A DNA stretch of 64,000 bases from Dichetophora obliterata (GCA_963920525.1 OY986438.1:124998920-125062919), one strand, 5' to 3'. Shown: positions 32,345 to 44,219, numbered from the stretch's first letter. Program-made: numbers and translations. The notes: generated by a model not told the origin, from the letters alone.

Positions 32345-33190
32345 AGGGCTGGGATTTCGATAACATATCATCTTTTTTCTGCTGCTTCTAAGACACATCC
32401 TGGTTATTTAGAAAGTCCATTTATCCTAAATTCCAAATATGAAAAGTTTTTAGACCATTTTTTTTTTGTCATTTTTCATCGCTTCTTATCGGTTTCAGTT
32501 TTCAGGTAATTTTTACTAGATTTAGGGCATTTTTTTTTAATTTTCAGTGATTTTTAAGTAATTTTATTGTTTTTTTTTACATTTTTTATTTTTAGGTGAT
32601 TTTTCCGGTTTTAAGGTCATTTGTTTGTAATTTTAAAACAATTATTTTCGTTTTTTTTTTTTACTATATAATGTAAAAATGAAAATTTTTAAACATATTT
32701 CTTTGACAATAGAGTCCGATTAATCAAAAGATTATCTCTCGAAAAAGGATAAGCTTTGTTTATAGACCTATATGAAAAAAAATAATCTCTGCGCGTGGGG
32801 AAACTGACGAAAGAGTATATGGAAGATGAAACAAGTGTTTGATAAAAACTCAGGATATGCTAGTTTTAATTAAATCTTTTTTAAAAAATTTTATACTATG
32901 AAATTACATATCATCTTTTGAATATGCTAAGAAGTTTTTCTATTTACAGAAACATTTTGCCAGACAATCGACACTATTTCAGTTTTATCACCTTATAAAT
33001 GTACCCTCTAATATACTGTAACGCTATGTATAAAAGTTTTATAAAATAAATTTTTAGTTTGATAATGTTTTATTTTTAAAGTTTTATTTTTTTTTTTATT
33101 TTGTAGGTCCTTTCATGAAGTTTTTTAGTAATTTTTGTGGTTTTTTAGGTCATTTTTTGCAGTTTTTTAAGTCATCTAAGTCCGAGCCCT
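32345..33190. mobile_element. T-rich repeat element with AGGGCT ends
   Basis: AGGGCTGGGATTT at 32345 is mirrored by a complement reading AGGGCTCGGACTT at the right end (33190). Between them are many degenerate copies of a 14-16 base motif near TTTTTAGGTCATTTTT, both near the left end (32450-32640) and near the right end (33100-33175). No coding sequence. It is probably a MITE whose subterminal regions expanded as short tandem repeats. Confidence 0.55.
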
Positions 33191-34549
33191 AGTTATTATA
33201 CTCGAAATAATGTTAGTCATGTAAATTTTAGATAGTTTTGTTAAATATAATGTTAAAAGCAGACTCTTCTGGTCGTACTTTTGTGTTCAATTACTTGTCG
33301 AACCTCAAATCAATCCTATTCAGGCCTTTTAATAGCGTCGGAGCTGCACAATGAAACATTTGTGTGAACATTTATTTTAGATAGAAAAAATATTTCTTCC
33401 TCCAAACAAAATTGGCCACATGTTGACATAATATTAAAGTACAAATATTAAATTTTCAATAAAATATTTCTTACTAAAGAACGTCGCAACTTTTCATGTT
33501 ATGCAAAATTAGAACGTATTTTCCATTTCATTACCTACTTGCTTTTCTTTAAATTAAATTAATCAAAGAAATTTAATGAAATTGTTACAATTCTGTTTTA
33601 CCTATTAACCCAAGCACAAGATTAACTTTTTTTAGTTAATTTTTACATACAATTTACACCAATTTTTACATACAAGACTAGTCCATCAAGTAATGCTTTA
33701 ATGAAATGTTTCAATAATGTGTAGATATGGAACAAAAAATCATAGTCAAGCATTTTTCATTTTCAATATATTACACAACTTAATAAGACTTATGAGCCTT
33801 TACACGTGCTAAATTCATGTATTAAAAGCTTCAGGCAAAAAATAAACTAAAATAATTATCTGCTTGAAAAAACTAATTAGCATATAAATTAAACATTTTA
33901 ATGAGCGCAAAGCGCAGAAAAAATTTTGAAAACTGTTTTGTCAGTCAGACACGGTTCATAAATAAAGCAAAGCACAAAGACAAAAACTATTACATTAAAT
34001 AAATAAAAACTTTAAAATTCATACATACACATATAAATAAAATAATATTTAAACATTTCAGATTGCTATAATTTGTATACTTCATAGTTATATTTGTTTT
34101 TGTGTTTGTTCATTCATTTGATTTACCTGTGCAAGCAACAAGGTAATAACTTTATGGTTACAGCAATGACATCATACAGTTTACATCATTTTGTAACATA
34201 TTCGAAGTACTCGTATTCTAGATCAATTAAAAATAAACTTTTAAGTTATTATATATGGGCATTTCCATCGTAACTCACGTGGTATGCGTACGACTTAAAG
34301 CTTCACTTTCTCGGAAGTTTATTTATGTAAAAAAATGTCTATGCACATATGCCTTACAAGACAGAGTAATGATATGATCTACCAAAATTGTCTTTCCTGT
34401 AACTAATTAAGAATGGTAGTGGTAAATATGGGAAGTGTGTTTTACAGTGTGCACAAACTACGAACCTTTCCGTTAAGGGCAGGTTTTCATGCAGCTCGAC
34501 CAAAAAATTAAGTTTTATTTTCTATTTTTCGATAGCTTATGATGTGTAG
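33191..34549. other. AT-rich stretch without gene
   Basis: No repeat with clear ends and no coding frame. Possibly host intergenic sequence. Confidence 0.45.
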
Positions 34550-34559
34550 CAGAGAACTG

Positions 34560-36020
34560 CACAAGCCTACTTGAAGATCAATCCTTTTCAAGTACTTGAA
34601 TTCAAGTATGTATCCAAACTTGAAAAATCAAGCTTTAGCCAGCTTGCAAAAATACCAAACAGATACAAGTCATATTCATGCTTGCTTGTTGGCTTGGCGT
34701 GTTTAGACTTACTTTGTCGGGCAGAAACTTGAAAAGCTTGAAACGATCGGCAAAAGCTTGTAAGCTCGCAAGTATCCAATTAATTGAATTTAAAGCAAGT
34801 ATCCAAAAAATTCAATGAGCTTGTGTAGAGTGAGCTTAAGCGTAATAGGACTTTTAAGGATTCTGTGGACTTCGTGGTTGGAAGTTTTAGGGTTAGATGA
34901 TTTCGAATCTGATGTCAAAATTTAAAATTTAAGATAGCGGATAGAGTTGCCACCTTGATTTTTTTTGTATTTTTGCGAATTCTTGTAACTTTGAAATTCT
35001 GACAACGGATTTGATTTCAAATATATAATGTCACAGTTTTAAAATTTAATAACCTTCATCTTGCCACTAGGGCTGCCACCTTAATTTTTTAATTTTTACG
35101 AATTCTGGGCTGGCGCAAAATAAGGATAAAAATGGGTCGCTGAATCCGAATCCGTTGTCAGAATTGCAAAATTATAAAATTTGGAAATAATAGGGTTGCC
35201 ACTTAATAATATGTATTTTTACTAAAGGGTCAAAATGAGTCGCTGAATCCGAATCCGTTGTCAGAATTTCAAAATTATAAATTTTTATAATAAAAGGGTT
35301 GCCACCTAATAAAATGTATTTTCAAAAGTAAAAGTAACCCTATTATTTCAAAATTTTATAACTTTGAAATTCTGACCACGGATTTGGATTCAGCTACTAG
35401 CCAGACCTAAATTCATAAAAATAAAAAATTAAGGTGGCAACCCTATCCACCTTCTTGAAATTCTGACTTCAGATTCGAAATCAGTGACTCCCTAGCACTG
35501 TTAAATGATGTTTAAAACTCTTAAAAATACTTATTATTAGGTGGCAATACTGTGGTAAAAATTTAGGTGGCAACCCTTACCCAATCTTAATTTTTTAAAC
35601 TGTGGCTTTATATTCGAAATTAAATCCGTTGTCAGAATTTCAAAATTAAAAGAATTCGCAAAAATACCCGAAAATCTAGGTGGCAACTCTATCCGCCATC
35701 TTGAATTTTAAATTCTAACATCAGAGCCGAAATCATCTCCCCCTAAAATTGCCAACCACGGAGTCCACAAAACCCTTAAAAGTCATAATACGCTTAAGCT
35801 TTCCTACACAAGCTCATTGAATTGTTTGGATACTTGCTTTAATTGGATACTTGCCTTCAATTTCAAGCTTTTCAAGCTTTGTGCCGAAGGCATCAAGCCT
35901 TCTTTTACTTGAAACTTCGTGCCATTCGCTTGTAAGCTAGCATACTTGCAAGTCGCAAGCTGTAGTGGGCTTAGTTATATTCAATAACAAGCTATACTAG
36001 ATTCAAAATTATCAAGCTCA
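34560..36020. mobile_element. Large foldback element, about 1.4 kb
   Basis: The left arm, clearest at 34725-35055, is mirrored by the right arm at 35585-35890, with weaker pairing out to about 34560 and 36020. Shared blocks include GCAAGTATCCAA, TTCAATGAGCTTGTGTAG, AGCTTAAGCGTA, GACTTTTAAGG, GCGGATAGAGTTGCCACC and GAAATTCTGACAACGGATTT. The middle holds further direct and inverted copies of a TGAATCCGAATCCGTTGTCA and AGGGTTGCCACCT block near 35140, 35235 and 35345-35430. The outer parts are dense in CAAGCTT-type motifs. No coding sequence is seen. Confidence 0.88.
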
Positions 36021-37263
36021 AGCTAGCTTCATAAAAACAAAATCATTTTTTTCCAAACTGGTCTCGACGATATCTCAAAAACTGCTCAATAGATTGATTT
36101 GGATTTTATTTTATTTTAAAGTAGAAACAATTTATTAGATCCTTAACTTTTATTTAGATAACATTGGCCAGTTGTTTTTTTGTAGAGCACTTTAAAGAGC
36201 GAAAAATGTGAAATAATACGCATATCCGCATATTTTGTAATTTTCAATTATTTATCGATATTGTAAATCTAGTATAAATTATAAAATTTCTTTGTTTTTT
36301 ATATCAGATGACATGAACGTGCTGTGCGATGGAAGCCGTTTGTGTAACTTTTTTCAACATTACGTTTGACGGCGTATTGACTGTTCACATTACACTTTTA
36401 TGCAAAAAAAAAAATATTTTTCTACACTTAAAGAATCAAAAAATAACTGTCAAAAACTCAAGGTGCTTTTTTACGTTCTTCTATGAAAAAAAAATTCAAG
36501 AACATCACTGTGTTTTTGGACCTCTAGATGAGAACCTGGCCTTAATAACTATAAGTAATACATTTATCACAAATAAATCAAATTTGAAAGCTATTTTCTA
36601 AGTGTACTTGGTCAATAAAATGCCTATTTTAAAATAAGTTATTTGTTAAATCAAATCAGGAAAAAGTAAATCTCTTTATATTTAATACATATCAACATAT
36701 TTATTTGTAGGCATGACTGAGTTAAATTGTATCCGCCGGATGTCAATTTAGACAGCGAGGTCGCACCGCAGACCGTAATAAAGTTTAGTGGTCAATTGAG
36801 TGCGTATGTTAAATAATTAAAATACAACAACAACAACTGCAAATACACCTAAATGGCAAGGCATTTTAGTAAAATCCACCAATACATGATAAGCTTATAG
36901 CAAAGGGAAAGAATTTAGATGAAATAAGTTTCTATATAACTAGAATATTTATAAACATGCAATAACTTTCATAACATTTGCTCAATTAAAGTCACAACTC
37001 AGATAGCAATTAAAAAAAAAAAATTCAACGCCATTGATACAAATGGCTCAAAACAAGCCAATGTTGGAAAAATTTACCAACCAATAAAGCAGTTGGGCTC
37101 AAGGACATTACAAGACGTTACAACTAACCATGCATTAATGTAAGTAGATCTAACTTCATAATACTTTTTAGTCTACTTTTGAGTTGACCTTTCGACAAGT
37201 TAACATCAAAAAAGCTACAGTTGCTAACAAAGGTATATTTTGCTCAACTAAATTGTAAATAAA
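36021..37263. other. Stretch without confirmed gene; right part may be retrotransposon 3' end
   Basis: A 90-codon frame at 36329-36601 shows no known motif. The bases just left of 37264 could be the 3' untranslated part of the minus-strand retrotransposon, and a CAACAACAACAACTG tract lies near 36828. No tail could be fixed with certainty. Confidence 0.4.
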
Positions 37264-39130
37264 TCAAGTTTTAGCGTTTCTACTGCTTCTACGATTAGTG
37301 TTAAAATTTACAAGGAAAATAAGTTCTGGAGAATCGAATACACCAGTTATGAGTTGGTGTAAGTAGACGAGATCAGCAAATTTCCTTCTCTCACTTAAAA
37401 ATTGCATTCTTAATAATTTTAAGCGATCCCCATTTGGAGGAGGATTAAAAGTGTCAGTTCCACTTAAGCCTCTCAGAGCAAACCGCACAAAACGTTTTTT
37501 GATTCTTTCTATACGATCAACATGCACATTGTAATGTGGTGATCATGCTTGACTTACGTACTCCAAGTGAGGCCGCACAATTGAATAATACAGCGTTGTA
37601 GTTGTTATTAAACTATAAAACTCTTTGGCCCAACATTTTATAATACCAAGCATAGAAGATGCTTTTTTACAAATATTATCAATATGAATGCTAAACGAAA
37701 ACATAGAATCCATGCATACACCTTTGCCGGTAGTAACACGACTTAAAGCAGTATCTTTTATTTCGTAATCAAAAACGAAATTGTGCCTTTTACACGAAAA
37801 GGTCATAGTATGGCATTTATCTGGATAAAAAAAAACATATTTTTTTTAGAACACCAAACCTTAAAGGATTTCAAGTCAGACTGGAATAGGTCTGAATTGT
37901 CATTAGAATTAATTGTTCTGCATATTTTCATAAAATCTGCATAAATTAGCAAATGGGAGTTTTTGATGATTTGAGTAACATCATTAATTGCCAAAATAAA
38001 CAGAAGTGGCTTCCTTGAGGAACACCCGATCTTGCAACAAACTCAGAAGACAACACGCCTCGGAACCGTATTTTATAAGATCGCTCTATCAAATACGATT
38101 TGATCCAGCTTACAAAATATTGTGGAAATCCCATTAATTTTGGTTTAACTAAGAGAAGTTTATGTGGTAATTTATCAAAAGCTTTGCTGAAGTCACTGTA
38201 AGTACAATCGACGTGGCTACCAGAATCAATAGACTTCAAGCAGAATGTAGTGAAGTCGATGAGATTAGACACAGTGAATCAGCCAGTAACAAAACCATGC
38301 TGATGAGTTGTCATGACTTGCCAACAGTGAATTTTCACTCGATCGTACACTATTCGATCAAAAAGTTTAGGAATTGAAGACATTTTAGCGATAGGCCGAT
38401 AATTATTGACGCCATTCCTGAAACCTTTTTGTAAATAGGACTGATCAATAATTTTTTTCAATAAGAGGAAAATTACTTTCATTAATTGATTTATTTAAAA
38501 GTAAAGACAATAGCTGAAACAAAATGTATCCGCATTGTCTTACCACTGCGGCAGGAATTCCATCTGGACCAGCGCTAAAATCTTCATCGATTGATTCAAT
38601 ATACTTAAAAATATCCTCTGAGGTAAATGATATATACTCCAAAGAAACTTTGGCTGCGTTGTTCATATAATCAAAATACGCTAGATCAGAATTAAAAGAA
38701 TCTGAACAGAATGATTCTTTAAAAAGATTGGCCAAATAGGTCACAAATTATGGAGAAATCATCAGTAACACCATCCTGAATTTTGAAAGAAGAAGGAAAT
38801 CCATCAGTCTTCTTCTTAAATCCCGAAAACTTCTTTAGATCAGACAATATGCCCAGCTAAATGTTAACACAATTACTCATTATATAAAGCCGCTGAGCGA
38901 TTTTCAAATTCCAGAAACAAACGTTTGTATGTTTCTAGGTCATTTGAGTCAAAACTACAAACATATTTCTTTCAAGCCCTATTCCTATTGTTGCGAAGAG
39001 TCTTTAAATCCTTTGTGTACCAAAGGTACGCAGAATTTGTTGCAAATTTAGGACTACTAGTAAACCCGTGTGGCGTTAGAACGCCAAAATCAAACATACA
39101 TAGATTTTATTTTAAGCTATTGCATAGATT
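37264..39130 (-). pseudogene. Jockey-like non-LTR retrotransposon, linker to C-terminus of ORF2
   Basis: Read from 39130 down. YTKDLKTLRNNRNRA and NDLETYKRLFLEFENRSAAL (linker) are followed by DFSAGPDGIPAAVVRQCGY near 38560, the RT entry motif. Then come NYRPIAKMSSIPKLFDRIV, HQHGFVTG and SDFSKAFDKLPHKLLL near 38160-38190. WIKSYLIERSYKIRF and RSGVPQGS follow near 38020-38050. The catalytic box reads YADF near 37940 instead of YADD. Thumb motifs follow (SMLGIIKCWAKEF, VRPHLEYVSQA), then RIERIKKRFVRFALR near 37480, typical of jockey-type C-termini. The pieces lie in several frames. The copy is inactive. Confidence 0.9.
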
Positions 39131-39969
39131 TTAAACTGATCAAAATTGGAATTAAATTTATTTTGGCCTTTTTGCAATATACGCGGTATTGCACTCGCCA
39201 CGACGATATAATATTAGCATATTTAATTTCATACCAAAATTTATTTTATATATACAGGAGTAAGAATATTTCTTGATATCCAGTTGAAAAATGCTTGAAA
39301 AAAATGTTTCATTACCAATTTCCAATTCCTTATTAAATTTTGTGTAAATTTTTAAAAATTAAAAAATTTTCCGATCAACAGCTTTGAAATCATTTTCAAC
39401 TCATTCCAGTATCACTTTGATTTTGAAAATATTAATTCATAGTTTTAGCTGTGAAATTATAAAAGTTAATTCGTCAGTATAACAGTTTCATAGCTATTAG
39501 CCAATAAGTGGCGCTAAGCACCTCACATATTTTTAGGCATTTGCTGAAATTATGAAGAGAAAAAGCAACATAACAGCAATTATATGCAAACTTCAACTCG
39601 CTTTAACTTAAAAAATATTAATTTTTAAGAAATAAAAAGTTCAGTTTGCACATCTGCAGGTCTAAACTTACCAAACCACACTAAATTTATTAAGATTGGA
39701 CTTGTTCTTAAGCCTTAAGCCTTACGCCGGACAAAATTTGCGCTTGCGTAATATATATAAGAGATGGTACAGACTGAGGAAACATAGCAAAGAGCTTCGT
39801 ATAGAAAAAATTTTTCGAACTAATAAGACTATTATTATTTATTTATTCTATACTTGTCTTTAATTTACTATAATATAAATGATTCAACCTCAAAAATGCA
39901 ACTCTTTTGAAAACTAATTCATAAACTGTGTCAACAGAGTTTGAATTTACCCTTTCAATTTTATACAAA
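39131..39969. other. Stretch without gene between retrotransposon pieces
   Basis: AT-rich and not recognisable as part of the retrotransposon on either side. It could be another inserted element or a deletion scar. Confidence 0.4.
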
Positions 39970-41069
39970 ACTAGCTGAACCCGGTGTGCTTTGCTACCCC
40001 CTCGTATAAAATAAAATTAAAAGTATTTATATATTTACAAAAATTAATTTATTTAATTTAAATACTGCAATGCTTCGCCTCTTTTTTTGTTGTAAACCAA
40101 TTAGAATCCAGCACTGAATCGAATGTAGTTTGCTTCATGCTCCCCCTTTTAATTTTTAGACCAATCAAAAAGCAGCAATTACACAATCAGCTGTTTCGCA
40201 GTCAGTTGTGGGAGAATGAGAATGGGGTTACCCCACTCTCTATTTTAATTAACACGTATAATAAAATCAGCTGTTTTGAAGACAGTGGTGGAAGAAAGAG
40301 AATGGGGCTACCCCACTATTTTAATTAATATGCATTTTAAATTTGTGGTAAAGCCGTTAATAAACGTAGTAAAAAAGTAGGTGCAGAAGTGTGCATGGTC
40401 GAAAAATATTATCATGTAATAAGTATTCCTGAGTCAAAGCTGAACGCTGTGAAAATTTAAGATCGGTTATCAGGTCCAGCCTCCAATATATCGCAAACAA
40501 AGGGGCGTGCTCCGCCCACTTTTCTTTTGGTACGTATTTCTATTCATGCCAATACCATATATAGCAAATACTGCCGCCGTTGGTCAAAAAATGCCCAAGA
40601 TATGACGATTTTAAATTTTGGGTTATATGGGCGAGGCCACGCCCCTTCGTCCACTCACAACTTTATATAGTCAAGAATTTATTATTTCGTAAGAATGTCC
40701 TATTGTGAAAATTTAATGACGATCGGTCCAGTAGTTATGACTATATTGCGATTTTAAATTTTCCTAAAAAGGGGCGTGGTCCCACCCACTTTTCTCCTGG
40801 TACGTATTCCTAATTATGCCAATACCATATGTACCAAATAGCATCAACGTGGGTCAAGAAATGCCCAAAATATGGCGATTTAAATTTTTGGGTTATATGG
40901 GCAGTGCCACGCCCCTTTGTCCAATAAAACTTCAAATAGCCCATTATTCTTTCCAGAGTCATAGTAAAATGCTGTGTAAGTTTCAGGAAGATCGGTCCAA
41001 GGGTTTGGCCTCCTATAAAGCACAAACAAACAAACAGACAGACAGACATTCATTTTTATATATATAGAT
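39970..41069 (+). repeat. CTAGCTG-type dispersed repeat, copy 1
   Basis: Begins ACTAGCTGAACCCGGTGTGC and ends with a run of ACAGACAGACA, a short T run and TATATATAGAT. Inside are repeated blocks of about 270 bp: GGGGCGTG...CCCACTTTTCT, ATGCCAATACCATAT, GGGTTATATGGGC and CCACGCCCCTT appear near 40503-40660 and again near 40771-40920. AGATCGGTCCA-type phrases occur near 40465, 40719 and 40989. Shorter repeats of about 85 bp (AATCAGCTGTTT...GGGGTTACCCCACT) lie at 40178-40330. No protein is encoded. Repeats with this start and end are widespread in insect genomes, but I cannot assign a class with certainty. Confidence 0.7.
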
Positions 41070-41692
41070 TGAAAGCAGATTAATTATAATTAAAGTAAAA
41101 TGGGGCGAAAAAGGGGGATTTGGTAATAAAAAAATCTATGGCTACCTTACCTGTAGATAAAAAGCATATAAATCTTTAGGTAAATACATATTACAAAAAA
41201 AGAATTTTGTATAGCAAACATTGTTAGTGGTATAAGTAAGTATCTGAATTTAAAAAAGAGGGCGGTGAAGTGGGCGTGGTTCATAGTTATATGGCGACGT
41301 TAACAGTATTAAGAGTAATATACTACCAAATAAAAAATAGTCCGTTGGAAGGAACAAATTTGTACAAAGAACAAAAAGTTTAAAACTTAAATTTGGCGTG
41401 AAGATGGGCGTGAAAGGGGGCGTGGCGTAAGAAATGTTTATTTCTACCTCGCCTGGAGTATAATGTGTATACAATTTGAAGTAAATCTGTTAAAAACCAA
41501 ATGGGAGCAATTACATAATTTTAAAAAGTGGGCGTAAAAGTGGGCGTGGTCGAAAAAAGTACCCTATTAATCATGCCAGAGTCCCATTTAAATGCTGTGA
41601 TAATTTCAGGAAGATCGGTCCACAGGTTTGGTCTCCTATAAGGTACAAACAAACAATTAACAAACACACATTCCATTTTATATATATAGATA
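41070..41692 (+). repeat. CTAGCTG-type dispersed repeat, partial copy 2
   Basis: Directly follows copy 1 and repeats its 3' part: AGTGGGCGTGG, CCAGAGTC...ATGCTGTG, TTTCAGGAAGATCGGTCC, TTTGGTCTCCTATAAGGTAC, then TTATATATATAGAT. It is 5'-truncated. Two copies in head-to-tail order suggest a second insertion at the tail of the first, or a tandem duplication. Confidence 0.65.
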
Positions 41693-41694
41693 CT

Positions 41695-42614
41695 CAATGG
41701 TGGATGGTAAATATCAACAGTAGTAAGGGTATGAAGTGCCTTTTTAACAATGACATTGATACTGTCTGTAGTTAAGACTAGGTCAATCAGTCTTTCAAGA
41801 CTATTATAAAAATGACTAGCTTGTCGTAAGTCAGAACATATAAAAATAAAAAAAACTGGCCATTTCAGCCCTTGGAAGGACTTTGGCCTAGCTTCTATTG
41901 ATCAATTGTGTTGTGCGTGTAATTAAATATTTGATCACAAATGATCGAGAACTGGACCTACGTGTTAGTTGCCGACGGCTTATGTTCTCAAAAAGGTTTT
42001 ATATGGCAATTTTTACTCTGTGAGGTTTGCCATTGTCTGCAGACAGTTGACGGCCGAACAGATATATTAATTCAATTGAAAAAACATTCTGTCTGAGCTG
42101 GGGTTTGAACCGAGGCTACCACGGTTCCTTAGCTTAGGGGACACGGACTCTACTCACTAGGCTATGGCCGCCACAATTGTCTACAAATATATGTTCTTGG
42201 CTGCACAAAAATGTGTTTCATCGTCAGAAGAATGCCATTTCAAGTCATGCAAAGTAAAATCGACCAACAATAAAATGTCGTCATTAACGTCAAGTAAATT
42301 TTAAATGTATTCTATGCAATCCGCAAAACCCTCAACACTGCTCTTAAGACGAATTCTATACATTAGAATTGCAATGTACAACCTTAACGCATATAAGTTC
42401 GATATTAGCAGCAGGGAATATCAATAAAGGAACTAATAAAGTTGTTTATTGTAGCTAAAAAGACACCACCACCAACTGCAGAATTTTTTTCCGCGTGTCT
42501 GTCTTTCCTATAAACTTGAAAACTTTTGTCAAACACTTCTAAGTCAGTAATACCTCCGTTCAATAAAATTTCAGTTAACGCGATAATATTTTCAGAAAAA
42601 TTCTGAGCAGACAA
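41695..42614 (-). pseudogene. Endonuclease domain of a jockey-like retrotransposon, split by a SINE
   Basis: The frame from 42614 down reads LTEILLNGGITDLEVFDKSF and then VYRKDRHAE...VGGGVFLA, matching the AP-endonuclease domain (usually TETWLxxxIxDxEVF and KDRxxxxGGGVLLA). In the next piece, down to about 42200, comes DDILLLVDFTLHDLKWHSSD, the LGDFNLPxxxW motif. A SINE interrupts at 41895-42174. The domain resumes with LRQASHFYNSLERLIDLVLT and VDIYHPPLSI near 41700-41830, the C-terminal end of the endonuclease. The family and strand match the reverse transcriptase at 37.3-39.1 kb. They may be one element split by the CTAGCTG repeats (inference). Confidence 0.82.
41895..42174 (-). repeat. tRNA-derived SINE, family A copy 2, inside an endonuclease frame
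   Basis: On the minus strand the head GTGGCGGCCATAGCCTAGTG and the B box GGTTCAAACCCC lead into CAGCTCAGACAGAAT, CTGCAGACAATGGCAA, TGAGAACATAAGCCG, TAGGTCCAGTTCTCGATCAT and a final CACGCACAACAC...ATTGATCAATAG. This is the same family as the copy at 19571. It separates two halves of a retrotransposon endonuclease, so it inserted after that element. CAATTGT occurs at both edges (about 41901 and 42173) and may be a target duplication. Confidence 0.9.
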
Positions 42615-42618
42615 AAAA

Positions 42619-42926
42619 TTGTTTGCTTCTTTGAACGTAGTCCCCTGTTTCTGTGAAAAAGCAGAGGAGACTCCAATACACCTACTTACAAACTGCGACG
42701 CCGTGGCTCGCAGGCGTAAACTAGCACTGGGGAATTATGAGCTGAGTCTAGAGCAGGTTTCATCCCTTGAACCTAAGAATATTCTCAAATTCATTAGAGA
42801 AATAGGGCTGGATGAAATTCTGTAATCCGCAAACCCAGCGGAGCTTTGAGAAGGAGGTACAATAGATCTCATTTAGGTCGCAGTACGCATCTCCACCACA
42901 CAACATTAACATTAACATTACATTTT
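42619..42926 (+). pseudogene. C-terminal stub of a non-LTR retrotransposon with (CATTAA)n tail
   Basis: The frame contains CFCEKAEETPIHLLTNCDAV, the CxCx(7-8)Hx(4)C zinc knuckle that ends ORF2 of I/R1/LOA-type elements. It then runs VSSLEPKNILKFIREIGL to a stop at 42823-42825. A short untranslated part follows, ending in ACATTAACATTAACATTA at about 42902-42921. That tandem tail is typical of elements that end in short simple repeats rather than poly(A). Only the extreme 3' end is present, as expected for strong 5' truncation. It lies directly beside the minus-strand endonuclease fragment. Confidence 0.78.
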
Positions 42927-44219
42927 GAAAGTAAAGGAAGTGACTTATTTTGTTTTTTTTCAGTCTCTCTGGTGATATTGTTCGTCCTTCTAGACCTATA
43001 TTTAGGCTTAAACTCAGAAACGAAGACATTAACAGCCCACAAATTATAGCTCAGATAAAGTTCAGAAACAAGTATTAAGTAAGGTTTATTTAAGACAACT
43101 CTATTAAAAGAAGTACCATAGCAAAAATTCCAAAACTTTGCAAACTCCAAATCAAACTTTTGTTGGACTTTTATCCCCGATACTCTCCTTATTAAATTTT
43201 AAAACGTAAAGGATTATATTACAGCATTGCTTTAAAAAATACGAAGATTTATAATATACTCATATGTATTATTTTTTTCCATTTATATTCTTATGACGAA
43301 GCCAGGAATTGAAAGGATTTTTTATTAATATTCAACTCTTTCGGCACTCATATAGCTGAGTGGTTCTGCTACTTTCTTTTTTGTTTGCCTTTTAATGTCG
43401 TTGGTAATAAAATTGAGAAATTCCAAACAAAAAATCCTCACTTGTTCGAATGATGATGCCATCATAAAATTCCCATTAGGGCATTGCGAGTGGTATAAGT
43501 TTTGTTGGATTTTTTTAGTTCAATTTTAAATTGTTGTTATCTGCCTTAGTAGCAGACTCTGTAAAATTGCTGTATTCGCACAAAAATCCAGATTGTACTG
43601 GAGCAACGCCTAGTCTTGGCAGTGTCAGAATAACTGTTGCGTTCTGTAGGCTGTATTAAAACTACGTTTATGTTGCTTTTTACTTTTTTTTTTTTTTTTA
43701 TTACCTGAATGAGCAGTGCTTCAGCCAATAAAATACTATTGACGAGATGCACCAGCCAACCTTCTTTTCCACACACAAATACCCAAACACAATTCCATTT
43801 AAATTGGTATCGGATTTTTACTCGTTCAATCCCACTCACTTTATCTCTTTCAGAAATACAGTAAAAATACAGTTATTAAAATTTATGTTCTTACTTCCAG
43901 GTTGCCGGATGCAAAATGCTTATTTTGGTTTACTACTGTTATTGTTTTTGTGCTCTTGTAACGTTAACTATATCGGCATTTTGATGACCATAATTTATTT
44001 TTGAATACGAACTTATAACCATTGAATATGCAAAAAAATATTCAAATATAACTCAGGGACAGAAATATGTTCTGCCAATATAATCTGATCACGCAAGGAC
44101 TTCGTTCTTGGGTTAAAAGAAAAAATGTTTGATAAAAATCATTATTACTATAGTTTGCCTTTTTGCTAGTTCCAAAAAATAAAAATGGTGAGGGAAAACT
44201 GTTATTTAATGCTTTAAAT
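42927..44219. other. Stretch without confirmed gene
   Basis: Open frames of up to 97 codons at 42760-44004 overlap one another in different frames and show no family motif. A long T run lies near 43684. Nothing else recognised. Confidence 0.4.

Noticed and set aside
42869..43150. 93-codon minus-strand frame next to the retrotransposon pieces
   Set aside because: Considered as a gag-like piece, but it lacks a zinc knuckle or other recognisable motif.
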